Below the pieces are notes generated by a model. It searched no databases. It worked only from the letters and a program-made list of their open reading frames with translations, and was not told the origin of the DNA. A DNA stretch of 64,000 nucleotides from Rhodococcus sp. HNM0569 (lineage in GTDB: Bacteria > Actinomycetota > Actinomycetes > Mycobacteriales > Mycobacteriaceae). The number at the start of each line of letters is the position of its first letter. The first letter of the stretch is position 1. A program made the position numbers and the translations under genes. Shown piece by piece: positions 18,646-28,530 of the stretch. Where the stretch lies: contig NZ_JAASAE010000005.1 in the NCBI RefSeq assembly GCF_012726205.1, positions 124,001 to 188,000 on the forward strand, written 5' to 3'.

Positions 18646-21600
18646 GTGGCTGATTCGTTCGTGCACCTGCACAACCACACCGAGTACTCGATGCTCGACG
18701 GTGCGGCGAAGGTGGGCCCGCTGTTCCAGGAGGCCGAACGACTCGGGATGACGGCCGTCGGCATGACCGACCACGGCAACATGTACGGCGCGAGCGAGTT
18801 CTACAACACCGCGAAGAAGCAGGGCATCAAGCCCATCATCGGGATCGAGGCGTACGTCGCGCCCGAGTCGCGCTTTTCCACCAAGCGCGTCAAGTGGGGC
18901 GACCCGAGCCAGAAGTCCGACGACGTGTCCGGCAGCGGTGCCTACACGCACATGACGATGGTCGCCGAGAACGCGACCGGCCTGCGCAATCTGTTCAAGC
19001 TGTCGTCGCTCGCGTCCATCGAGGGCCAGCTCGGCAAGTGGGCACGCATGGACGAAGAGCTCATCGCGCACCACCACGAGGGCATCATCGCCACCACCGG
19101 GTGCCCGTCGGGGGAGATCCAGACCCGGCTTCGGCTCGGCCACGACCGCGAGGCGCTCGAGGCCGCCGCGAAGTGGCAGGAGATCTGGGGCAAGGACAAC
19201 TTCTTCCTCGAACTGATGGATCACGGGCTGTCGATCGAACGCCGCGTGCGCGAGGGGCTCCTGAACATCGGCAAGCAGCTCGGCATCCCACCGCTCGCCA
19301 CCAACGACTGCCACTACGTCACGAAGGCAGCGGCGCAGAATCACGAAGCGCTGCTGTGCATCCAGACCGGTAAGACGCTGTCCGATCCCACGCGGTTCAA
19401 GTTCGACGGCGACGGCTACTACCTCAAGCCGGCGAACGAGATGCGCGCGATGTGGGACTCGGAGGTACCCGGGGCGTGCGACAACACGCTGCTCATCGCC
19501 GAGCGCGTGCAGTCCTACGACGAGGTGTGGGAGCACCGCGATCGCATGCCGATCTTCCCGGTGCCCGAGGGCGAGACGCAGGCGTCGTGGCTGCGCAAGG
19601 AGGTCGGCAAGGGCCTCGAGTGGCGGTTCCCGTCCGGCGTGCCGCAGGAATACCTCGACCGCGCCGAGTACGAGATCGGCGTCATCCTCGAAATGGGCTT
19701 TCCGGCATACTTTCTCGTGGTCGGCGACCTCATCAGCCATGCGCGTGAGGTCGGCATCCGCGTCGGTCCGGGTCGTGGCTCCGCGGCCGGCTCTCTCGTC
19801 GCGTTCGCGATGGGCATCACCAACATCGACCCCATCCCGCACGGCCTGCTGTTCGAGCGCTTCCTCAATCCCGAACGCGTGTCGATGCCCGATATCGACA
19901 TCGACTTCGACGATCGCCGTCGCGGCGAGATGGTCCGCTACGCCACCGACAAGTGGGGCAGCGACAAGGTCGCACAGGTCATCACGTTCGGCACCATCAA
20001 GACCAAAGCCGCGATCAAGGACTCCGCGCGCGTGCAGTTCGGTCAGCCCGGATTCGCGATCGCCGACCAGATCACCAAGGCCCTCCCGCCGCCCATCATG
20101 GCGAAGGACATCTCGGTGTCGGGCATCACCGACCCGGAACACGAGCGGTACAAGGAAGCGGTCGAGGTCCGTTCGCTCATCGAGTCGAACCCCGACATCG
20201 CGAAGATCTACGAGACCGCCAAGGGGCTCGAGGGCCTGATCCGCAATGCGGGCGTGCATGCATGTGCGGTCATCATGTCGTCCGAGCCGCTCACCGACGC
20301 GATCCCGGTGTGGAAGCGCGCGCAGGACGGCGCGATCATCACGGGCTGGGACTACCCGTCGTGCGAGGCCATCGGCCTGCTGAAGATGGATTTCCTGGGC
20401 CTGCGCAATCTCACGGTCATCGGCGACGCGATCGACAACATCAAGTCCAACCGTGGCGTCGACATCGATCTCGACACCCTCGAACTCGACGACGAGGAGA
20501 CCTACAAACTTCTCGCGCGCGGCGACACACTCGGCGTGTTCCAGCTCGACGGCAGCGCGATGCGCGACCTGCTGCGCCGCATGCAGCCCACGGGCTTCGA
20601 GGACATCGTCGCGGTGCTCGCGCTGTATCGGCCGGGCCCGATGGGCATGAACGCCCACAACGACTACGCCGACCGCAAGAACGGGCGGCAAGAGGTCAAA
20701 CCGATCCACCCCGAGCTCGCCGAGCCCCTGAAGGACATCCTGGCCGACACCTACGGCCTGATCGTCTACCAGGAGCAGATCATGCAGATCGCGCAGAAGG
20801 TGGCCGGCTACTCGCTCGGCCGAGCCGACATCCTGCGCCGCGCGATGGGCAAGAAGAAGGCCGAGGTCCTCGCCGCCGAGTTCGAGGGCTTCGAAGCCGG
20901 CATGAAGGACAACGGCTATTCGTCGGCCGCGATCAAGGCACTGTGGGACACGATCCTCCCGTTCGCCGGGTACGCGTTCAACAAGTCGCACGCCGCCGGA
21001 TACGGTCTCGTGTCCTACTGGACCGCCTACCTCAAGGCGAACTATCCCGCCGAGTACATGGCGGGCCTGCTCACCTCCGTCGGCGACGACAAGGACAAGG
21101 CGGCGGTCTATCTGGCCGACTGCCGCAAGCTCGGCATCACGGTGCTGCCCCCGGACGTCAACGAGTCCGACGTCAACTTCGCGTCGGTCGGCAGCGACAT
21201 CCGGTTCGGCATGGGCGCGGTGCGCAATGTCGGCGCGAATGTGGTCGCGTCGATCATCAAGGCGCGTCGGGAGAAGGGCAAGTACACCGACTTCTCCGAC
21301 TATCTCGCCAAGATCGACACCACGGCGTGCTCGAAGAAGGTCACCGAATCGCTGATCAAGGCGGGCGGCTTCGACTCGCTCGACCACCCGCGCAAGGGGC
21401 TCATGCTCGTGCACGCCGACGCCATCGACGCCGTCATGAGCACCAAGAAGGCCGAGGCGATCGGCCAGTTCGATCTGTTCGGCGGCGCGGACGCCGACGA
21501 ATCGGTCACGTCGGTGTTCAACGTCAAGATTCCCGACGAGGAATGGGACACCAAACATCGGCTCGCCCTCGAGCGCGAGATGCTGGGCCTGTACGTGTCA

Positions 21601-22182
21601 GGTCACCCGCTCAACGGCATCGAACATGTTCTCACCGCGCAGTCCGACACGGCGATACCCACGATCCTCGAGGGCGACGTCAAGGACGGCACTCAGGTCA
21701 CCGTCGGCGGCATCCTCGCCTCGGTCAACCGGCGGATCAACAAGAACGGCCTGACGTGGGCGTCAGCGCAGCTCGAGGACCTCAGCGGCGGTATCGAGGT
21801 GTTGTTCTTTCCGCAGGCATACTCCGTGTACGGCATGGACGTCACCGAGGACACCGTGGTGCTGGTCAAGGCACGGGTGTCCGTGCGCGACGATCGGATC
21901 TCGCTCATCGCCAACGATCTCGCGGTGCCCGACCTGTCCGCGATCGGAGTCGCGAAACCCGTCGCGGTCACCTTGCCGACCCGGCTGTGCACCCCGGACA
22001 AGGTGGGTGCGCTCAGGCAGGTCCTCGGCCGTCATCCCGGCACGTCCGACGTGCATCTGCGGCTCGTGAGCGGCGACCGCATCACGATGTTCAAGGTCGA
22101 CGACAGCCTGCGGGTCGAGCCGTCGTCCGCGCTGATGGGCGACCTGAAGGCGCTACTCGGACCGAGCTGCCTCGCGGGCTGA
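18646..22182 (+). CDS. dnaE: DNA polymerase III alpha subunit (replicative, DnaE1 type)
   Basis: Replicative polymerase of 1178 aa. The N-terminal PHP domain begins [15 protein letters not shown]. In actinobacterial DnaE1 this is an active Mn-dependent proofreading exonuclease. The palm carries DIDIDFDD (416-423). The C-terminal region has an OB fold (about 1017-1100). No intein is present; length matches intein-free DnaE1. GTG 18646 is chosen because AAAGAGG lies 5 nt ahead and it starts directly at the PHP motif. Confidence 0.97.
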   Translation: MADSFVHLHNHTEYSMLDGAAKVGPLFQEAERLGMTAVGMTDHGNMYGASEFYNTAKKQGIKPIIGIEAYVAPESRFSTKRVKWGDPSQKSDDVSGSGAYTHMTMVAENATGLRNLFKLSSLASIEGQLGKWARMDEELIAHHHEGIIATTGCPSGEIQTRLRLGHDREALEAAAKWQEIWGKDNFFLELMDHGLSIERRVREGLLNIGKQLGIPPLATNDCHYVTKAAAQNHEALLCIQTGKTLSDPTRFKFDGDGYYLKPANEMRAMWDSEVPGACDNTLLIAERVQSYDEVWEHRDRMPIFPVPEGETQASWLRKEVGKGLEWRFPSGVPQEYLDRAEYEIGVILEMGFPAYFLVVGDLISHAREVGIRVGPGRGSAAGSLVAFAMGITNIDPIPHGLLFERFLNPERVSMPDIDIDFDDRRRGEMVRYATDKWGSDKVAQVITFGTIKTKAAIKDSARVQFGQPGFAIADQITKALPPPIMAKDISVSGITDPEHERYKEAVEVRSLIESNPDIAKIYETAKGLEGLIRNAGVHACAVIMSSEPLTDAIPVWKRAQDGAIITGWDYPSCEAIGLLKMDFLGLRNLTVIGDAIDNIKSNRGVDIDLDTLELDDEETYKLLARGDTLGVFQLDGSAMRDLLRRMQPTGFEDIVAVLALYRPGPMGMNAHNDYADRKNGRQEVKPIHPELAEPLKDILADTYGLIVYQEQIMQIAQKVAGYSLGRADILRRAMGKKKAEVLAAEFEGFEAGMKDNGYSSAAIKALWDTILPFAGYAFNKSHAAGYGLVSYWTAYLKANYPAEYMAGLLTSVGDDKDKAAVYLADCRKLGITVLPPDVNESDVNFASVGSDIRFGMGAVRNVGANVVASIIKARREKGKYTDFSDYLAKIDTTACSKKVTESLIKAGGFDSLDHPRKGLMLVHADAIDAVMSTKKAEAIGQFDLFGGADADESVTSVFNVKIPDEEWDTKHRLALEREMLGLYVSGHPLNGIEHVLTAQSDTAIPTILEGDVKDGTQVTVGGILASVNRRINKNGLTWASAQLEDLSGGIEVLFFPQAYSVYGMDVTEDTVVLVKARVSVRDDRISLIANDLAVPDLSAIGVAKPVAVTLPTRLCTPDKVGALRQVLGRHPGTSDVHLRLVSGDRITMFKVDDSLRVEPSSALMGDLKALLGPSCLAG

Positions 22183-22422
22183 GTCCCGCGGGGCCGAGCG
22201 CGGCCGGCGCGCGCACCAGACCAGCACCGCAACGGCGGCAGCGGTCAGTACCGCGGGCTGCATCGCTGTGGTGAGTGCCGCCACGAGCACGAATGTGAGG
22301 AATGCGGCGGCGACGGCCTCGAGTTTGTAGATCGGCCACGCGGTGCCCGCGAGGTCGATCGTGGCCGTACGCGCATGCTCGCCGCGGGTGGGCGAGGTGC
22401 GAGCGTCGCGCGAGTACACCAT
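22153..22422 (-). CDS. Small two-span membrane protein
   Basis: An 89-aa protein with two hydrophobic helices (about 36-52 and 55-72) and an Arg-rich tail. The 3' end overlaps dnaE by 30 bp in convergent orientation. TATCCT lies 6 nt before ATG 22422, so a leaderless transcript is likely. Not recognised as a named family. High third-position GC and the promoter argue it is real. Confidence 0.65.
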   Translation of the reverse strand: MVYSRDARTSPTRGEHARTATIDLAGTAWPIYKLEAVAAAFLTFVLVAALTTAMQPAVLTAAAVAVLVWCARRPRSAPRDSAREAARSE

Positions 22423-22558
22423 GTGTTCAGGATAATCACATCCATGAGTTCGGGTATCCGAAATGTGGTGTTCGTCATTACCGGGTAGGGAGGGCCTGGT
22501 CGTCGGCGCCGCGCCGGATTCGCGGGCACGCGAAGCCGGCGGGTGCCAGACTGGGCGC

Positions 22559-22993
22559 ATGCCATTGCAAGGAGAGTACGAACCGAGCCCGTCGTCCTGG
22601 GCGGCCGATCAGGTCCGCGAGATCGAGGAGTCGGGCGGCACGAAAGGCACCACGCTGCGCGGCATGCCCGTCGTGGTACTCACGACGGTCGGCGCCAAGA
22701 CCGGCAAGCTGCGCAAGACCCCGCTCATGCGGGTCGAGCACGACGGCCGGTACGCGGTGGTCGCGTCGCTCGGCGGCGCACCGAAGAATCCGGTCTGGTA
22801 CTACAACGTGAAAGCCGACCCGAAGGTCGAATTGCGCGACGGTACACAGACTTTCGACATGCGTGCGCGCGAGCTCACCGGTGCCGAACGGGACGAGTGG
22901 TGGCAGCGTGCGGTCGAGGCGTATCCCGACTATGCCGACTACCAGACGAAGACCGACCGCGTGATCCCGCTGTTCGTTCTCGAACAGGCCTGA
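22559..22993 (+). CDS. F420-dependent nitroreductase family protein (Ddn-like)
   Basis: A 144-aa split-barrel protein of the deazaflavin (F420)-dependent nitroreductase family. Signatures: [46 protein letters not shown] and [21 protein letters not shown]. Relatives in M. tuberculosis include Ddn and Rv1558; Rv1558 lies close to ilvA there too. The natural substrate is unknown, quinones being likely for the family. The start ATG 22559 is chosen by alignment with the family's short N terminus; upstream in-frame codons do not look coding. Confidence 0.88.
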   Translation: MPLQGEYEPSPSSWAADQVREIEESGGTKGTTLRGMPVVVLTTVGAKTGKLRKTPLMRVEHDGRYAVVASLGGAPKNPVWYYNVKADPKVELRDGTQTFDMRARELTGAERDEWWQRAVEAYPDYADYQTKTDRVIPLFVLEQA

Positions 22994-22998
22994 ACCCG

Positions 22999-23029
22999 AC
23001 CGGCCCGGTGCCCCGCGCACCGGGCCGGT
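22999..23029 (+). terminator. Hairpin terminator after the Ddn-like gene
   Basis: ACCGGCCCGGTGC (22999-23011) pairs perfectly with 23017-23029 around a 5-nt loop, 13 bp of stem. It is followed by GTTCTC. It begins 5 bp after the stop codon, the usual place for a terminator. Confidence 0.8.
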
Positions 23030-23063
23030 GTTCTCTACCGGCTTCCTTCGAAGGAGTTGTCCG

Positions 23064-24842
23064 ATGGCGTCGAAAACGGTGGCCGATCAACTCGTCGCCC
23101 AGTTGGTGTCGGCGGGGGTTCGTCGCATCTACGGGATCGTGGGCGACAGCCTCAATCCTGTCGTCGACGCCGTGCGGCGCACCGGTGGCTCCGCGAAGGG
23201 CGGAATCGACTGGGTGCACGTACGGCACGAGGAGGCGGCCGCGTTCGCGGCATCCGCCGAGGCACAGACCACGGGTCGGCTGGCGGTGTGCGCCGGTTCG
23301 TGCGGCCCCGGCAATCTGCATCTAATCAACGGGCTCTACGACGCGAATCGGTCGGGTGCACGGGTACTCGCGATCGCGTCGCACATTCCGAGCAAGCAGA
23401 TCGGCATGGGCTATTTCCAGGAAACCCATCCGGATCGGCTGTTCGTCGAGTGTTCCGAGTACTGCGAACTCGTGAGCTCGCCCGGACAGGCGCCGCGCGT
23501 GTTCGCGTCCGCGATCACGCACGCCGTGGCACGCGAGGGCGTCGCGGTCGTGACGTTGCCGGGCGACGTCGCGGAGGAAGCCGCGGTGTCGGACGAAGGC
23601 GCGCCGGTCCGGTTCGGCCGTCCGACGCTCGTGCCGGACCCGCACGACGTGCAGGCCCTCGCGGATCTGGTGAACAACGCCCGCACGGTTGCGGTGTTCG
23701 CGGGGGACGGAGTCCGCGACGCACGTGAGCAGGTTCTGCGTTTCGCCGAGCGGGTCGGCGCGCCGATCGGGCACTCCCTGCGCGGCAAGCAGTGGATCCA
23801 GTACGACAATCCGTTCGATGTCGGAATGACGGGTCTGCTCGGCTACGGCGCGGCGCACGACGGCATGCACGGCGCCGATCTGTTGCTGCTCGTCGGTACC
23901 GACTTTCCGTACGATCAGTTCCTGCCGCAGCGCGACGTGCGCGTCGCGCAGATCGACACCGCCGCCGAGAAGATCGGCCGACGCACCGGCGTCGACCTCG
24001 CGGTGCACGCTGACGCGGCCGCGACCTTCGACGCGGTGTTGCCGAGGATCGACGAGAAGACCGACAAGTCGTTCCTGCGCGACACCCTCGAGCGGCACGA
24101 GAAGCTCATGACGAAGGTCGTCGGCGCGTACACCGAACCCGCGCGGCAGCGCGTCCCGATCCATCCCGAGTACGCGGCGTCGATTCTCGACGATCTCGCC
24201 GCCGACGACGCCGTGTTCACGGCGGACACCGGGATGTGCAATGTGTGGACCGCGCGCTATGTCAACCCGAACGGTCGGCGCCGGCTCGTCGAGTCGGCGC
24301 TGCACGGTTCGATGGCGAATGCCCTGCCGCACGCACTCGGCGTGCAGTTCGCATATCCCGACCGGCAGGTGATCTCGGTGTCCGGCGACGGCGGCCTGTC
24401 GATGCTCATGGGTGAGCTGGTGACGGTCGCCATGTACCGGCTGCCGGTCAAGATCGTCGTGTTCGACAACTCGACGCTCGGGATGGTCAAGCTCGAGATG
24501 CTGGTCGACGGGCTGCCCGATTTCGGGGTCGACGTGCCGATGGTGAACTACGCGGCGGTCGCGGAGGCGTTGGGTCTGTTCGCGCGGCGTATCGAGCAGC
24601 CGGGCGACCTCGAATCGGGACTGCGTGCGGTGCTCGATCACGACGGTCCCGCACTCGCCGACATCGTGACCGACCCCCGTGCGTTGTCGCTGCCGCCCAC
24701 GATCACCGGCGAGCAGGTCAGCGGCTTCGCGCTCGCGATGTCGAAGCTCGTGATGAACGGGGGTGTGGGCGAGGCGGTGCAGATGGCCAAGTCGAACCTG
24801 CGCAACGTCCCGCGGCCGTCGCAGTTCGATCCGCGGGGCTGA
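23064..24842 (+). CDS. ThDP-dependent pyruvate dehydrogenase (quinone)/oxidase-type enzyme
   Basis: A 592-aa thiamine diphosphate enzyme of the acetolactate synthase/pyruvate oxidase superfamily, closest by layout to PoxB-type pyruvate:quinone oxidoreductases. The catalytic Glu is in VRHEEAAAFAASAEA. The ThDP/Mg motif starts GDGGLSMLMGELVT and ends KIVVFDN; the FAD-region domain lies between. A PoxB would feed electrons from pyruvate to quinone at the membrane. The last 50 residues have no obvious lipid-binding helix, so the acceptor is uncertain. AAGGAG sits 7 nt before ATG 23064. Confidence 0.82.
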   Translation: MASKTVADQLVAQLVSAGVRRIYGIVGDSLNPVVDAVRRTGGSAKGGIDWVHVRHEEAAAFAASAEAQTTGRLAVCAGSCGPGNLHLINGLYDANRSGARVLAIASHIPSKQIGMGYFQETHPDRLFVECSEYCELVSSPGQAPRVFASAITHAVAREGVAVVTLPGDVAEEAAVSDEGAPVRFGRPTLVPDPHDVQALADLVNNARTVAVFAGDGVRDAREQVLRFAERVGAPIGHSLRGKQWIQYDNPFDVGMTGLLGYGAAHDGMHGADLLLLVGTDFPYDQFLPQRDVRVAQIDTAAEKIGRRTGVDLAVHADAAATFDAVLPRIDEKTDKSFLRDTLERHEKLMTKVVGAYTEPARQRVPIHPEYAASILDDLAADDAVFTADTGMCNVWTARYVNPNGRRRLVESALHGSMANALPHALGVQFAYPDRQVISVSGDGGLSMLMGELVTVAMYRLPVKIVVFDNSTLGMVKLEMLVDGLPDFGVDVPMVNYAAVAEALGLFARRIEQPGDLESGLRAVLDHDGPALADIVTDPRALSLPPTITGEQVSGFALAMSKLVMNGGVGEAVQMAKSNLRNVPRPSQFDPRG

Positions 24843-24937
24843 GCTGCTCACCCGCATGTCAGGGCCCCGCCGCGGCAGTGGCCCCGTGTGACCGGGGCAG
24901 TGGCGCGACGTCGCGGTCGCGGTGGCACCATGTATTG

Positions 24938-26281
24938 GTGACCACGACACTCGACACCGCAGCTCTGCTCGCCGACTCCGCGCTCGACGCGGCGTCGATC
25001 GACGCGGCGGCCGAGCGAATTTCCGGCGTCGTCGGTCACACCCCGGTCCAGTACTGCGAGCGGCTGTCGGCGAAGACCGGCGCGTCGATCTACCTCAAAC
25101 GCGAGGATCTCACCGCGGTGCGCTCGTACAAGCTGCGCGGTGCCTACAACCTGATCGCCCAACTCGACGACCTCGATCGCGCGGCGGGTGTCGTCACGGC
25201 GAGCGCGGGCAATCACGCGCAGGGCGTCGCCTACGCGTGCCGCACGATGCAGATCCAGGGCCGCATCTACGTGCCGACCAACACGCCGAAGCAGAAGCGT
25301 GACCGGATCCGCGCGCACGGCGGCGACTTCGTCGAGCTCATCCTCGCCGGCACGACCTTCGATGCGGCTGCCGATGCCGCCGCCGAGGACGTCGCGCGCA
25401 CCGGTGCCACGATGGTGCCGCCGTTCGACGACGCCCGCACGATCGCGGGTCAGGGCACCATCGCGGCCGAACTCGTCGAGCAGTTGGCTCCCGATGTGGT
25501 GATCGTGCCGATCGGCGGCGGCGGCTGCATCGCCGGAATCGCCGACTACCTGCGCGAACGCAGCCCGCGCACCGCGATCCTCGGTGTCGAGCCCACGGGA
25601 GCCGCATCGATGACGGCGGCGCTGGTCGCGGGAGAGCCGGTCACGCTCGGCGAGGTCGACCCGTTCGTCGACGGCGCCGCGGTGCGGCGCATCGGCCGGT
25701 TGCCCTTCGCGGTCGTGTCCGAACTCGGCGCTCAGGTGGCAGGGTCGGTGGCGGTGCCGCGTGGGCAGGCCGACCCGGTGCGGGTCGCGGAGGAGTCGTT
25801 CGTGGTCACGCATGTCGACGAGGGCGCGATCTGCACGGCGATGCTCGACCTCTACCAGAACGAGGGAGTCATCGCCGAGCCTGCGGGTGCCCTCTCGGTC
25901 GCTGCGCTCGAGACGGCGACTTTCGAGCCCGGTTCGACGGTCGTGTGCCTCGTGTCGGGCGGCAACAACGACGTGTCGCGCTACGGCGAGGTGCTCGAGC
26001 GCTCGCTCGTGCACCTCGGCCTCAAGCACTACTTCCTCGTCGACTTCCCGCAGGAGCCCGGCGCGCTGCGCCGGTTCCTCGACGAGGTCCTCGGTCCCGA
26101 GGACGACATCACGTTGTTCGAGTACGTCAAGCGCAACAACCGCGAGACCGGTGCGGCGCTCGTCGGCATCGAACTGGGTACGGCGGACGGCTTGTCGGCG
26201 CTGCTCGAACGGATGGAGCAGGCTCCGATGCAGGTGGAGCGGCTCGAGCCGGGCAGCCCTGCGTACCGCTACCTCACCTGA
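24938..26281 (+). CDS. ilvA: Biosynthetic threonine ammonia-lyase
   Basis: IlvA (447 aa) makes 2-oxobutanoate from threonine, the first step to isoleucine. The PLP lysine is K65 in RSYKLRGAYN; ASAGNHAQGVAYA and the glycine loop IGGGGCIAG follow. The C-terminal region from about 350 (HYFLVDFPQEPGALRRFLDEV) is the single regulatory ACT-like domain of the short actinobacterial form. GTG 24938 is the first plausible start; TTG 24935 is adjacent. The 95 bp upstream are GC-rich without a clear promoter. Confidence 0.94.
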   Translation: MTTTLDTAALLADSALDAASIDAAAERISGVVGHTPVQYCERLSAKTGASIYLKREDLTAVRSYKLRGAYNLIAQLDDLDRAAGVVTASAGNHAQGVAYACRTMQIQGRIYVPTNTPKQKRDRIRAHGGDFVELILAGTTFDAAADAAAEDVARTGATMVPPFDDARTIAGQGTIAAELVEQLAPDVVIVPIGGGGCIAGIADYLRERSPRTAILGVEPTGAASMTAALVAGEPVTLGEVDPFVDGAAVRRIGRLPFAVVSELGAQVAGSVAVPRGQADPVRVAEESFVVTHVDEGAICTAMLDLYQNEGVIAEPAGALSVAALETATFEPGSTVVCLVSGGNNDVSRYGEVLERSLVHLGLKHYFLVDFPQEPGALRRFLDEVLGPEDDITLFEYVKRNNRETGAALVGIELGTADGLSALLERMEQAPMQVERLEPGSPAYRYLT

Positions 26282-26334
26282 CGCGCGTCACCCGTCCGTC
26301 CCGGGGCGGGGGCACGAGTCCACCCGCGTCGGGG

Positions 26335-26865
26335 TCACGTGTCACCGTGCAGGAGTCGGCGTACGACGCGGCGATGCAGGTCGGGGTCGGGGAGCGGCAG
26401 ACCGAGCAGGGCCGCGAGGTAGATACCGTCGCCTACGAGGCGGACGATCTCGGCCCGGACCGGGTCGTCGATCTCGGCTCGAAGACCCTCGTCCCACAAC
26501 CGCATGACGTCGACGACGGCGCCCTGCACGTCGTCGTGCGTGCCGTCGACGGAGCGGAGCGCCGCGATCGTCGAGCGGTAGAGCGCGAGTTCGGCGTCCG
26601 TGCCGGATTCGGGGACCTGCAGGTACCACTCGGCGAGCGACGTGCCGGCCGCGCTGGCCTGCGTGCGTTGTGCGTCGGTGCGCTCTCCGAGCCGGCGCAC
26701 CATGCCCGCGAGCAGGGCTTCCTTGCTGGGGAAGTGATACAGCAGGCCGCCCTTCGACACGCCTGCTTCCGCGGCGACCGCCTCGATGGTGACCTGTGCG
26801 AGGCCGACGTCGAGCAGCAGACGCTCGAGTGCGTCGAGGATGCGGTCGCGGGTGTCGGTGGGCAT
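26335..26865 (-). CDS. TetR family repressor (efflux regulator)
   Basis: A 176-aa TetR/AcrR repressor. Residues about 7-50 hold the helix-turn-helix (RILDALERLLLDVG, TIEAVAAEAGVSKGGLLYHFPSKEAL). The C-terminal part is of the TetR_C_17/37 sort with short helices. It is divergent from the MFS exporter at 26986 across a 120-bp gap holding two matching semi-palindromes, so it most likely represses the exporter and itself. Confidence 0.9.
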   Translation of the reverse strand: MPTDTRDRILDALERLLLDVGLAQVTIEAVAAEAGVSKGGLLYHFPSKEALLAGMVRRLGERTDAQRTQASAAGTSLAEWYLQVPESGTDAELALYRSTIAALRSVDGTHDDVQGAVVDVMRLWDEGLRAEIDDPVRAEIVRLVGDGIYLAALLGLPLPDPDLHRRVVRRLLHGDT

Positions 26866-26906
26866 GCAGGGGACTGTACCGGCAGCGCTGACCGGCGCCT
26901 GACTGC

Positions 26907-26962
26907 ACCGGCCGGACGGTTTGCGCTAGCATGGTCCGGTCCGGCTGTACCGGCTGGACGGT
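26907..26962. promoter_or_regulatory. Paired operators between tetR and the MFS exporter
   Basis: ACCGGCCGGACGGT (26907-26920) and ACCGGCTGGACGGT (26949-26962) differ at one base, have ACCG/CGGT ends, and are 42 bp apart centre to centre (four helical turns). TAGCAT (26927-26932) is a good -10 for the exporter. The first site lies over its spacer and -35, the second in the transcribed leader. Binding by the neighbouring TetR is inferred. Confidence 0.7.
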
Positions 26963-26985
26963 TCATCTGAACCTACGAGGTGCAC

Positions 26986-28530
26986 ATGACTTTCGATATG
27001 CGCGAAGCCCCGCAGGCGACGCGTAGGGACTGGGTGGCGCTCGCCGTACTCGCCTTCGCGGTGCTGCTCGTCGCGGTCGACGCGACCGTGCTCGACCTCG
27101 CGCTGCCCTACATCAGCGCCGATCTCGAGCCCAGCAGCACGCAGCTGTTGTGGATCATCGACGTCTACTCGTTCGTGCTCGCAGGCCTGCTCGTCACGAT
27201 GGGCACACTCGGCGACCGCATCGGTCGCCGTCGCCTGCTGCTGATCGGCGCAGCGGGCTTCGGCCTCGCATCGCTGCTCGCCGCCTGGGCAGGCTCGCCT
27301 GCGATCCTCGTGGCCGCCCGCGCACTGCAGGGCGTCGCGGGCGCGACCCTCATGCCGGCCACGCTCGGACTGATCCGGGCGATCTTCGTCGACCCGCGCA
27401 CGCGCACCGTCGCGATCGGGGTGTGGGGAGCGATGGCAGGCGGTGGTGCCGCCGCCGGGCCGCTCGTGGGCGGCTGGCTGCTCGAGCACTTCTGGTGGGG
27501 CTCGGTGTTCCTGATCAACATTCCGGTGATGGCCGTGCTCGTCGTGCTCGGTCCGTGGGTGATCCCCGAATCGAAGGATCCGAACCCCGGCCGGTTCGAC
27601 CTGGCGAGCGCGGCGCTGTCGATGGCCGCCGTGGTACCGCTCGTGTACGCGGTCAAGGAGGCAGTCGTGCACGGCCTCGACCCGATTCTCGCCGCGGTCG
27701 GCGCGGCCGGTGTCGTCGCGGGGATCGTGTTCGTCCGTCGCCAGCGCATGCTCGACGACCCGATGCTCGACATCGCCTTGTTCCGGGTGCCCGCGTTCTC
27801 GACGGCCGTGCTCACCAACCTGCTGTCGATCTTCGCGATGGCCGGTGTGTTGTTCTTCGGGTCGCAGTATCTGCAGCTCGTGCTCGGCTACGGCGCGCTG
27901 CACGCAGGTCTGTTGATGTTGCCCGGCACCGTGGTCAACGCCGCCGCGGCGCTCGGTGCGGCGTGGCTGGTGCGGCGGTGGTCTCCTGGCGCCGTGCTGT
28001 CGACCGGTCTCGCGGTCGCGGGTGTGGGGACTGCCTCACTCGTCGCGCTCGGCGTCGACACCGGTCCGGCCGCGTTCGTCGCCGGATTCGTCCTCGCCGG
28101 TGCAGGCGTGGGTGTCGCGCTGACCCTGACGTCGGACCTCGTGGTCGGCGCGGTGCCCGCCGAGCGTGCGGGATCCGCATCGGCGGTGTCCGAGACGGCC
28201 TACGAACTCGGTGTCGCGCTGGGGGTCGCGGTGCTCGGCAGCGTCGTCATGGCCGTGTTCCGGCGCGGGCTTGCCGACGCGACCGGCACCGCGGGCGTCG
28301 AACTCGGTCCCGACGGCACCCTCGGCGCGGTCGTGGCGCACGCCGAGGCGCTGCCCGACCATCTGGGCGCGCCGTTGCTCGACGCCGCGCGGAACGCGTT
28401 CGTCGACGGCGTGCACGTCGCGTCGATCGGGACCGCGCTGATCCTGTTCGTCACCGCGGTGCTGGTCGCGCGGCGGCTCGGTGGGCGTCACCACGTGCCG
28501 GCGGGTGACTCGAGTACCACGAACGAGTGA
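26986..28530 (+). CDS. MFS drug exporter, EmrB/QacA (DHA2) type
   Basis: A 514-aa proton-driven exporter with about 14 spans. Motif A appears as GDRIGRRRLLLIG. Motif C-like GAMAGGGAAAGPLVGGWL follows, and LDLALPYISADL in the first span is the usual DHA2 start. QacA/SmvA-type relatives export cationic antiseptics; the substrate here is unknown. ATG 26986 has GAGG five nt upstream; GTG 26980 is an alternative. The stop lies inside the 3' end of treZ (43-bp convergent overlap). Confidence 0.92.
   Translation: MTFDMREAPQATRRDWVALAVLAFAVLLVAVDATVLDLALPYISADLEPSSTQLLWIIDVYSFVLAGLLVTMGTLGDRIGRRRLLLIGAAGFGLASLLAAWAGSPAILVAARALQGVAGATLMPATLGLIRAIFVDPRTRTVAIGVWGAMAGGGAAAGPLVGGWLLEHFWWGSVFLINIPVMAVLVVLGPWVIPESKDPNPGRFDLASAALSMAAVVPLVYAVKEAVVHGLDPILAAVGAAGVVAGIVFVRRQRMLDDPMLDIALFRVPAFSTAVLTNLLSIFAMAGVLFFGSQYLQLVLGYGALHAGLLMLPGTVVNAAAALGAAWLVRRWSPGAVLSTGLAVAGVGTASLVALGVDTGPAAFVAGFVLAGAGVGVALTLTSDLVVGAVPAERAGSASAVSETAYELGVALGVAVLGSVVMAVFRRGLADATGTAGVELGPDGTLGAVVAHAEALPDHLGAPLLDAARNAFVDGVHVASIGTALILFVTAVLVARRLGGRHHVPAGDSSTTNE

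Noticed and set aside
18532-21558. Minus-strand open frame of 1008 aa opposite dnaE
   Set aside because: Shadow of dnaE: composition is the antisense of GC-biased codons, with no start signal or domain.
18646-22182. Intein in DnaE
   Set aside because: Length (1178 aa) and unbroken motifs match intein-free DnaE1.
23028-23063. Upstream GTG start for the ThDP enzyme
   Set aside because: It would lie in the end of the terminator hairpin, and AAGGAG is correctly placed only for ATG 23064.
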